From an uncultured Oscillospiraceae bacterium (GTDB lineage Bacteria; Bacillota_A; Clostridia; Oscillospirales; Oscillospiraceae): DNA of 16,910 nt. The notes beneath the pieces were generated by a model. That model was not told the origin of the DNA. It was given only the letters and a program-made list of their open reading frames with translations, and did not search any database. Made by a program: the position numbers and the translations under genes. Of the stretch, positions 9,428 to 14,981 are shown one piece after another (positions within the stretch are counted from its first letter, which is position 1; each line of letters starts with the position of its first letter). The DNA lies in contig CAJUAW010000056.1 of the NCBI GenBank assembly GCA_910584605.1, forward strand, positions 1 through 16,910, written 5' to 3'.

Positions 9428-10090
9428 TTATACGCCCAGCCAGGTGAGGAGCGCCTCCTCGTCCCAGCGGGTAAAGTGGCGGTCGGCCAGGGCCTTCAGC
9501 TGTTCCTGATCGTCGGCGGAGTTGACGTCATAGATCACGCCCAAGGTGAAGCCCGCCTGCTTGGCGGTCCGTGCGGCCACCAGGATGTCCTCAAAGATGA
9601 GGGTGTTGTCCGGAGAGCCGCCCAGCCGCCGGGCCGCCTCCAGATAGACATCGGGGTGGTCCTTCCCCACGCCCACCTCCTCACAGGACAGCAGAAACTG
9701 GAAATAGTCCCGGATCCCTAAGCGGCGCAGGCAGATGTCCAGCAGCGCCGGGGCGGTGGAGGAGGCCACGCACATCTGGAAGCCCGCCGCCTTCATCCGC
9801 TCCAGGCAGGCGGCGGCCCCCGGCTTCAGAGGGACGTCGGTGCGGTAGTGCTCCTCCATCAGGCCGTTGATCTCCCGGGCGATCTCCTCGGGCGTGCTGG
9901 TCAGGCCGAACTCCCGGATAAACAGCTGGGCGGATCCCTCCAGGGTCAGGGCGACCGACTCCTCCTTCAGCTTTGGAGGCAGCGGGGGGATGCCGTGGCG
10001 GGCCAGGTACTCGTCGGCCAGCCGGTTCCAGTAGCCCATGGAGTCTACCAGCGTGCCGTCCATGTCAAAAATCGCGAAGGCATGTTTCAT
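9428..10090 (-). CDS. HAD-superfamily phosphatase (beta-phosphoglucomutase/PGP-like)
   Basis: HAD phosphatases hydrolyse phosphate monoesters through an aspartyl-phosphate intermediate. The 220-residue product has motif I FDMDGTLVD (nucleophile D9, acid/base D11), a helical cap (about 15-85), motif II at CVASST (about 107-112), the motif III lysine in GVGKDHPDVY (K143) and motif IV IFEDI (E167, D168). The cap position and the KDHPDVYL and FEDI patterns fit the subfamily with beta-phosphoglucomutase and phosphoglycolate phosphatase. The substrate cannot be assigned. An upstream ATG (10111) would leave only about 9 bases of leader after the predicted promoter and has no ribosome binding site. 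The start at 10090 has AAGGATGGGA upstream and begins right before motif I. It is transcribed divergently from cdd. Confidence 0.9.
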   Translation of the reverse strand: MKHAFAIFDMDGTLVDSMGYWNRLADEYLARHGIPPLPPKLKEESVALTLEGSAQLFIREFGLTSTPEEIAREINGLMEEHYRTDVPLKPGAAACLERMKAAGFQMCVASSTAPALLDICLRRLGIRDYFQFLLSCEEVGVGKDHPDVYLEAARRLGGSPDNTLIFEDILVAARTAKQAGFTLGVIYDVNSADDQEQLKALADRHFTRWDEEALLTWLGV

Positions 10091-10105
10091 TTTGTGATCC
10101 CATCC

Positions 10106-10134
10106 TTGCATGAAAATGTCAGAGGTATTATAAT
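10106..10134 (+). promoter_or_regulatory. Sigma-A-type promoter for cdd
   Basis: TTGCAT (10106-10111), a 17-base spacer and a perfect TATAAT (10129-10134) lie upstream of cdd. Transcription would begin near 10141, giving a leader of about 56 bases. The -35 box overlaps the leader and ribosome binding region of the divergent HAD gene. Confidence 0.75.
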
Positions 10135-10155
10135 AGAAACCAGAGGGATACGCAA
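10127..10155 (-). promoter_or_regulatory. Sigma-A-type promoter for the HAD gene
   Basis: On the minus strand TTGCGT (10150-10155), a 17-base spacer and TATAAT (10127-10132) face the HAD gene. The -10 box shares the palindromic ATTATAAT with the cdd promoter, so the two polymerase sites overlap almost completely. The start would be near 10120. Confidence 0.7.
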
Positions 10156-10196
10156 GGGGTTTTCAAGACAGAATCAAATTAAAGGAGGCGGCCGCT

Positions 10197-10592
10197 ATGA
10201 CCGACCAGGAGCTGGTAAAAAAAGCCTTTGAGATGCACCAATTCTCCTATGTGCCCTACTCCCATTTTCCCGTGGGAGCGGCGCTGCTGACCGAGGACGG
10301 CCGGGTTTTCACCGGCTGCAATGTGGAGAACGCGGCCTACGGCTCCGCCATCTGCGCCGAGCGCACCGCCGTGCTGAAGGCGGTGAGCGAGGGCTGCCGG
10401 GAGGGCTGGACGGCCATTGCCATCGCCGGTCAGGGGGAGGACTACTGCTGGCCCTGCGGGGCCTGCCGGCAGGTGCTGTATGAGTTCGCCCCCGGACTGC
10501 GGGTGCTGGCCGCCCGGGGGGACGGAGACTACAAGGAGGTCTCCCTGGCGGAGCTGCTGCCCTGCGGCTTTGGTCCCAGCTCGCTGCAGTAA
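10197..10592 (+). CDS. cdd: Cytidine deaminase
   Basis: Cytidine deaminase converts cytidine and deoxycytidine to uridine and deoxyuridine in pyrimidine salvage. The 131-residue product has the length of the tetrameric Firmicutes enzyme. Zinc ligands are C53 (in CAERTA), C87 and C90 (in PCGACRQ); the catalytic proton shuttle is E55. The substrate-binding NVENAAYG (42-49) and the N-terminal YSHFPVGAAL (21-30) are intact. AAAGGAGG (10181-10188) lies 8 bases from the ATG. A well-formed promoter lies about 60-90 bases upstream. A DUF378 gene follows after 76 bases, an interval in which I see no clear terminator, so the two may share a transcript. Confidence 0.96.
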   Translation: MTDQELVKKAFEMHQFSYVPYSHFPVGAALLTEDGRVFTGCNVENAAYGSAICAERTAVLKAVSEGCREGWTAIAIAGQGEDYCWPCGACRQVLYEFAPGLRVLAARGDGDYKEVSLAELLPCGFGPSSLQ

Positions 10593-10652
10593 AAATTTTC
10601 CAGCTGCATAAAAGGCAGAAAAGGACATAAACTACCCCCTGGAACCCGAAAC

Positions 10653-10659
10653 AAGGAGG
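10653..10659 (+). promoter_or_regulatory. Ribosome binding site of the DUF378 gene
   Basis: AAGGAGG is placed 9 bases before GTG 10669. This spacing favours the GTG over the two ATG codons that immediately follow. Confidence 0.7.
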
Positions 10660-10668
10660 TGGTTTGAC

Positions 10669-10881
10669 GTGATGATGGACAAAATAGCCCTGACGCTGCT
10701 GATCATCGGCGGCCTGAACTGGGGCAGCGTGGGCCTGTTCCAGTTTGACCTGGTGGCCTTTGCCTGCGGCGGGTCCGGCAGCATGATCAGCCGGGTGATT
10801 TACACCCTGGTGGGCCTGTCCGCCGTGTGGTGCGTCTCCCTGTTGTTCCGCGACCGCGACCCCGTGGAGGAGCGCCGCTGA
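10669..10881 (+). CDS. DUF378 family small membrane protein
   Basis: The 70-residue product shows the DUF378 pattern: DKIALTLLIIGGLNWGSVGLFQFDLVA (about 4-30), then a Gly/Ser-rich turn and a second helix VIYTLVGLSAVWCVSLLF (about 44-61). A short charged tail, RDRDPVEERR, follows. It should be a two-helix inner-membrane protein; the family's function is unknown. The start is ambiguous among GTG 10669, ATG 10672 and ATG 10675. The GTG is chosen because AAGGAGG (10653-10659) lies 9 bases upstream, against 12 and 15 for the ATGs. A strong bidirectional terminator follows within 25 bases of the stop. Confidence 0.85.
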   Translation: MMMDKIALTLLIIGGLNWGSVGLFQFDLVAFACGGSGSMISRVIYTLVGLSAVWCVSLLFRDRDPVEERR

Positions 10882-10905
10882 CCCCTGGTCGATGGTTTCC
10901 CATAA

Positions 10906-10941
10906 AAAAACGGAGATCTGGTCTTCCAGATCTCCGTTTTT
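10906..10941. terminator. Bidirectional rho-independent terminator between DUF378 and PilZ genes
   Basis: A perfect 16-base inverted repeat (10906-10921 with 10926-10941) closes around a TCTT loop. The core CGGAGATCTGG is flanked by A residues on the left and T residues on the right, so each strand has a stem followed by a T-tract. It serves the plus-strand DUF378 gene and the minus-strand PilZ gene, whose stop is at 10945. Confidence 0.92.
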
Positions 10942-10944
10942 CTG

Positions 10945-11553
10945 TCAGTTCTCTGTGAGGTAGATCTTCCGCTCCTCCTGGAATACATAGCGCCGCAGCT
11001 GATTCTCCTCCCCGACGCTCAGGTCGGTGAAGCGGCAGCCGTAGCCGTAGAGGCTGCGCTTGTCGATCACCTGCAGCTCCACCCGCAGGATCTCCGCGTG
11101 GAGCATCAGGGGCGGCTGGATGGGAGGGAAGCTGAAAGTCAGCCGGTCGCCCACGCCGGCCACCAGGCTGGAGGCCAGATATACGCCGCCCGCGCTGATA
11201 TTCAGGATGGTGGCCGGAGCGAATATGCCCTCACAGTCCACGTTGACCACAAGGGCCTGTCCGACCTTAATGTCCTCCCGCCGCTGAAGCTGGGCCAGAT
11301 GCTCCAGAATCTGGCACCGGTAGGTGCAGATGGCGCCGGAGATGGCGGGGTGGGTGAGACGGCAGCGGCAGAGGACCACGCCCTGGATCGGGTCGTAAAA
11401 CCGGATGTTCAGGGGTGTGCGCAGGGGACACTTGATCTCCCGGGGCACAATGACCATCAGCCCGCTGGTGGCGCCCATCGTTACGGCCGCCCGGACCGGA
11501 CCTTCCTGGAGACCAAAGATCTCCGCCTTTTTACAATGAGAAAACTGAGTCAT
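10945..11553 (-). CDS. PilZ-domain protein, probable c-di-GMP-responsive motility effector
   Basis: The 202-residue product has an N-terminal beta-rich domain of YcgR-like type (about 1-88) and a C-terminal PilZ domain (about 89-195). The PilZ domain keeps NISAGG (118-123, the [D/N]xSxxG motif). The canonical QRRxxxR appears as QRREDIK (90-96), so the second binding arginine is lysine. The end, YGYGCRFTDLS followed by a helix, is typical. Family members bind c-di-GMP and slow or stop the flagellar motor or act on other targets. The divergent flagellar operon supports a motility role by inference. The start at 11553 is chosen over ATG 11574 because AAAGAGG (11563-11569, minus) lies 9 bases upstream and sits between the two candidates. 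It has its own promoter and a shared terminator. Confidence 0.85.
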   Translation of the reverse strand: MTQFSHCKKAEIFGLQEGPVRAAVTMGATSGLMVIVPREIKCPLRTPLNIRFYDPIQGVVLCRCRLTHPAISGAICTYRCQILEHLAQLQRREDIKVGQALVVNVDCEGIFAPATILNISAGGVYLASSLVAGVGDRLTFSFPPIQPPLMLHAEILRVELQVIDKRSLYGYGCRFTDLSVGEENQLRRYVFQEERKIYLTEN

Positions 11554-11562
11554 TACGTCACA

Positions 11563-11569
11563 CCTCTTT
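11563..11569 (-). promoter_or_regulatory. Ribosome binding site deciding the PilZ gene start
   Basis: On the minus strand AAAGAGG lies 9 bases before ATG 11553 but downstream of the in-frame ATG 11574, so the shorter protein is preferred. Confidence 0.7.
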
Positions 11570-11606
11570 AACATTGCCTTGGCTGTGCCTGAAGGCTTTC
11601 CCCGCT

Positions 11607-11635
11607 ATTATAATGGAAAATTCTCCGGTTCGCAA
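11607..11635 (-). promoter_or_regulatory. Sigma-A-type promoter for the PilZ gene
   Basis: On the minus strand TTGCGA (11630-11635), a 17-base spacer and a perfect TATAAT (11607-11612) precede the PilZ gene. Transcription would start near 11600, leaving a leader of about 47 bases. Confidence 0.75.
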
Positions 11636-11693
11636 CCTTCAGTTGGGGAAGTAAAAAAAATTCGTCCCATATGTTATTTTTTGCTCTGGATGG

Positions 11694-11701
11694 TCCGATA
11701 G
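11694..11701 (+). promoter_or_regulatory. Possible sigma-28 (SigD/FliA) -10 element for the flgM operon
   Basis: TCCGATAG resembles the sigma-28 -10 consensus GCCGATAT and lies 72 bases before the flgM start codon. The expected TAAA about 15 bases upstream is not well matched (TTAT at 11675-11678), so this is tentative. Sigma-28 control would fit late flagellar genes and feedback by FlgM. Confidence 0.35.
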
Positions 11702-11740
11702 AAATAATACAGAATAACTTTTTGATTTGAGACAGCGCGC

Positions 11741-11757
11741 GTCCTCCCGGAGGGGAC
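11741..11757 (+). promoter_or_regulatory. Leader hairpin abutting the flgM ribosome binding site
   Basis: GTCCTC (11741-11746) can pair with GGGGAC (11752-11757), including one G-U pair, around a 5-base loop. It ends exactly where the GAGGAGG ribosome binding site (11758-11764) begins. CCTCC (11743-11747) could alternatively pair with GGAGG inside that site. The remaining PilZ-flgM intergenic space holds A- and T-tracts only. Confidence 0.35.
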
Positions 11758-11772
11758 GAGGAGGTTACGACT

Positions 11773-12078
11773 ATGTTAGTGACAAGACGAGAGGGATTTT
11801 CTACCGCTCCCATCGCTTCCCCCGGCGCGGCCCGGTCCTCCGGGACCAGACACGCCAAGGCGCCGGAGAGCAGCTTTGACCAGATTACCCTGTCTGGCGG
11901 ACAGGCGGCCGGCCCCACCTTTCGGGAGCTGGCGGCCAGTCTGTCCCAGCAGGTGCGCACCTACAACACCACCGGCAAGATCCAGGACCTGCGCAGCCAG
12001 GTGGCGTCCGGCGAGTACCGCCCTGACGCCCGGGAGACTGCGGCCCGGATGCTGCTGCTGTCGGAGGAAGAGGCATGA
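11773..12078 (+). CDS. flgM: Anti-sigma-28 factor FlgM
   Basis: FlgM binds sigma-28 and holds back late flagellar genes until the hook is finished, when it is exported. The 101-residue product has a disordered, Ser/Ala/Pro-rich N-terminal half, as expected. Its C-terminal sigma-binding helices read KIQDLRSQVASGEYRPDA (about 73-90) followed by RETAARMLL, the conserved core of the family. GAGGAGG (11758-11764) lies 8 bases from the ATG. The stop overlaps the flgN start (ATGA, 12075-12078), which implies translational coupling. It is the first gene of the flgMNKL operon and is divergent from the PilZ gene. Confidence 0.88.
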   Translation: MLVTRREGFSTAPIASPGAARSSGTRHAKAPESSFDQITLSGGQAAGPTFRELAASLSQQVRTYNTTGKIQDLRSQVASGEYRPDARETAARMLLLSEEEA

Positions 12079-12524
12079 CGCAGTGGCAGGAGTATCTGAA
12101 GCTGCTGAGCGGCCTGAGCCGCACTCTGGAGCAGCTGACCAAGGTGGAGCAGGACAAAAAAACCGCCGCCTCCCAGGGGGACCTGGCCGGGGTGGAGGAC
12201 TGCATGAAGCAGGAGCAGGTGCTGAGTCTGTCTCTGCGGGGCTATGACCAGAGACGGGATAAGATGCTGGCCAGCCTGGGTCTGCAGGGGGTTCCCCTCA
12301 ACCAGCTGGAGGACCACAGCCCGCCCGACCTCATGCTGGAGACCAGGCGGACGGTGGAGGAGCTGCGCCGGCAATACACCCTGTTCCAGGCCGCCAGTCA
12401 GGCGGCCCGAAACACGCTGGAGATCAACCTGCGGGAGATCGAGCGCATCATGGCCGTCCAGGCCGGCGACGCCGGTGTGGCAGAGGAAAAACGCAAGGGA
12501 CATCAGACCGATTTCCGGGCTTGA
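12075..12524 (+). CDS. flgN: FlgN-like flagellar export chaperone
   Basis: FlgN keeps FlgK and FlgL soluble and delivers them to the flagellar export gate. The 149-residue product is almost wholly helical, with long amphipathic heptad-like stretches (about 1-60 and 80-130) and no cysteine-rich or membrane parts. It matches the FlgN family in length and in position between flgM and flgK. Sequence conservation is low in this family, so the call leans on gene order. It overlaps flgM by four bases. flgK follows 28 bases after its stop, and AAAGGAG (12539-12545) in that gap serves flgK. Confidence 0.82.
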   Translation: MTQWQEYLKLLSGLSRTLEQLTKVEQDKKTAASQGDLAGVEDCMKQEQVLSLSLRGYDQRRDKMLASLGLQGVPLNQLEDHSPPDLMLETRRTVEELRRQYTLFQAASQAARNTLEINLREIERIMAVQAGDAGVAEEKRKGHQTDFRA

Positions 12525-12552
12525 GGTCCGGGCAATATAAAGGAGAACAACT

Positions 12553-14967
12553 ATGGCTGTTATTGGTACTTTTGGTTCCTTCACCGCTGCGCGGCTGGGG
12601 ATTTACGCCTCCCAGTCTGCGCTGAATGTGACGGGCAACAACATCGCCAACATCAACACCGAGGGCTACACCCGCCAGCGGCTGGACCTGGTGTCCCTCT
12701 ACTCCAACGGCAACATCCGCTACGCCAACAGCTACAACCTGAATATTGGCTACGGTGTGCTGACCGAAGGCGTGTCCCAGCTGCGGGACCCCTTCCTGGA
12801 CATCCGCTACCGCAATGAGAACGCCAACGTGGGTTCCGCCAACGCCAAGCTGGACTGTTTGCAGCAGCTGGCCCACATCCTGGACGAGGTGGGTAAGGGC
12901 ACCAACGAATTCGGCATTGTCGAGGCCCAGTTCAACGACCTGCTCACCCAGCTGGAAACCTTCAACGGCAAGGTGGGCTCGGTGGAGTACGACACCGCCG
13001 TCCGCGGCTCGGCCCAGACGCTGGTCCGGCTGCTCAACGACTACGCCAAGGCCATGAACACCCTGGGGGACAACAAGCTGAACGAGCTGAAGAAGGACGT
13101 GGGCACCGTCAACTCCCTGCTCACCCAGATCCGGGACCTGAGCGTGGAGATACGGGACGCCGGCATCTACGGCGACAAGGCCCTGGAGCTGCGGGACGCC
13201 CGCAACCTGTGCATCGACAAGCTGTCCGCCTACATGAAGATCGACGTGAGCTACGACATGGAGAAGATCGACGAGTTTAACTCGGTGGAGCGGATCAACA
13301 TCTCCATCGCGGACTCCGGCACCCCTCCCATCAAGCTCATCCAGGGCATCTACGGGGCCCAGATCTCCATGCCGGACATCGCTGCGGAGCGGAACCCCAA
13401 CTACAAGCCGGACCTGCCCACCAGCAACCGGTATATCAGCCAGGACAGCACCGCCGGCAACATTAAGTATACCAATATTGCCCGGGAGGCGCTGCGGGAT
13501 AAGGATGGGAATATCATCACCAATGAGGTGGCTTCAAATACTGCGCTGAAGGAAACGCTTGGAATTACCACAGCTGGTGATATCATCACTACAGCAAACG
13601 CATATGATATTAACGCTAAGGACGCCGATGGAAATAATACGTCCGGTCCCTATATCATCCGGGATGATGATGGCGAGATTATCGGTTACACAGAGGACGC
13701 CTCCGCCGCCAATCAGGTGGAGAACGCCGTGGAGGGCTCGGACAGCAACCGCCTGTGGATGACGGTGGAGCCGCTGGTGGACGCCAAGGGCCAGTATATG
13801 CGGGACCAGTACCACAAGGAGATTAAGGAGAGCGTGGACCTGACCGACAATCAGCTTCACGGCTCCCTTCAGGCCGTGCGGGAGTTCCTCACCGAGCGGG
13901 GCGAGTTCTGCAGCGACAACGACCTGAAGTTCGACCCGAACGCTGCCCAGAAGCGGGGACTCTGGTATTACAAGGACTCCCTGGACGCGCTGGCCCGGAA
14001 GTTTGCCGGCGTGATGAACGAGGCCAACCGGCTGAACTTTGACCAGGTGTCAGAGGCGTATAAGTGGGATGAAATGGCCGATCCGAACCCCCCTGGCACC
14101 AATATCAACGCCTTTTATGATAAGGACCACAAGGTCATCATGGGCGTGGACGATGCTGGCCAGGAAGTGGCGCTGACCAAGGAGTATTTCGACGAACTGG
14201 CGAAAGACCTTGCGGATATCGATACGCTGAAGGCGGAGTATGAGGCCACAGCTAAGGACAGTAAGTTGCCCCCGGCTGATAAGCAGAAAAAGCTGGAGGA
14301 AATACAGGGCAAAATTGATGCCATCGAAACGAAGGGTGTCGGTATTGAGGCCCGGAAGGAGACCGCCTACAAGAACATGGAGACCCTCCGGGAGCAGGGC
14401 CAGCTGACCGACGTATGGGCCTTCTACAACGGCGGCGTGCTGTTCAGCAACAACGGCGACACCAACGACTTCACCAATATCACCGCCGAGAACATCACCA
14501 TCTCCAAGGACTGGTCCACCGGCGACGTGCGGATCCTGAACACCAAGAAACCGGACGACCTCAACCCGGACGACCCGGATAACCCCATCACCCACAGCAC
14601 ACGTGACGACAACCTGTATCACATCATAGGCTTGATGAGTTACGATTTTACCTATTACCCCAACGAGATTGTAGACGACGCCAACGCCGGGGGGACCAAG
14701 AAGTATTTCACCGGCTCCTTCCAGGAGCGGCTGGCGGATATGAACAATATCCGGGGCGTGGAGGAGCAGACCACCGGCCTGCTGTACAACAACTACGCCG
14801 TCGAGGCCCTGTCGCTGGAGAACAGCCGCCAGAGCGTGTGCGGCGTGGACCTGAACGACGAGGCCACCAGCATGATGATGTTCCAGAAGTCCTATGCCGC
14901 GTCCTGCCAGCTGATGACAACCCTGGATTCCATGCTGGATAAGCTGATTAACGACACCGTTCGATAA
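12553..14967 (+). CDS. flgK: Flagellar hook-associated protein 1 (FlgK), enlarged
   Basis: FlgK is the first hook-filament junction protein, exported through the flagellar secretion system and placed on the hook tip. The N-terminal helix has the family hallmark YASQSALNVTGNNIANINTE at about 18-37. The C-terminal helix (about 755-802) has SVCGVDLNDEATSMMMFQKS, equivalent to the SGVNLDEE...FQ.AYQA signature. At 804 residues it is well above the roughly 550 of enterobacterial FlgK. Extra material sits at about 275-400 and at 500-610, the latter a lysine/glutamate-rich coiled-coil-like segment (about 540-610). Codons at about 13440-13690 and 14090-14340 are AT-richer than the flanks, which suggests variable surface domains. 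AAAGGAG lies 7 bases from the ATG. The stop TAA overlaps the flgL ribosome binding site. Confidence 0.93.
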   Translation: MAVIGTFGSFTAARLGIYASQSALNVTGNNIANINTEGYTRQRLDLVSLYSNGNIRYANSYNLNIGYGVLTEGVSQLRDPFLDIRYRNENANVGSANAKLDCLQQLAHILDEVGKGTNEFGIVEAQFNDLLTQLETFNGKVGSVEYDTAVRGSAQTLVRLLNDYAKAMNTLGDNKLNELKKDVGTVNSLLTQIRDLSVEIRDAGIYGDKALELRDARNLCIDKLSAYMKIDVSYDMEKIDEFNSVERINISIADSGTPPIKLIQGIYGAQISMPDIAAERNPNYKPDLPTSNRYISQDSTAGNIKYTNIAREALRDKDGNIITNEVASNTALKETLGITTAGDIITTANAYDINAKDADGNNTSGPYIIRDDDGEIIGYTEDASAANQVENAVEGSDSNRLWMTVEPLVDAKGQYMRDQYHKEIKESVDLTDNQLHGSLQAVREFLTERGEFCSDNDLKFDPNAAQKRGLWYYKDSLDALARKFAGVMNEANRLNFDQVSEAYKWDEMADPNPPGTNINAFYDKDHKVIMGVDDAGQEVALTKEYFDELAKDLADIDTLKAEYEATAKDSKLPPADKQKKLEEIQGKIDAIETKGVGIEARKETAYKNMETLREQGQLTDVWAFYNGGVLFSNNGDTNDFTNITAENITISKDWSTGDVRILNTKKPDDLNPDDPDNPITHSTRDDNLYHIIGLMSYDFTYYPNEIVDDANAGGTKKYFTGSFQERLADMNNIRGVEEQTTGLLYNNYAVEALSLENSRQSVCGVDLNDEATSMMMFQKSYAASCQLMTTLDSMLDKLINDTVR

Positions 14968-14981
14968 GGAGGTAACCTGAG

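Noticed and set aside
11586..11614. Plus-strand sigma-A promoter using TATAAT at 11609-11614
   Set aside because: The TATAAT belongs to the palindrome used by the PilZ promoter. The matching -35 position reads TGCCTG, a poor fit, and it lies over 150 bases from flgM.
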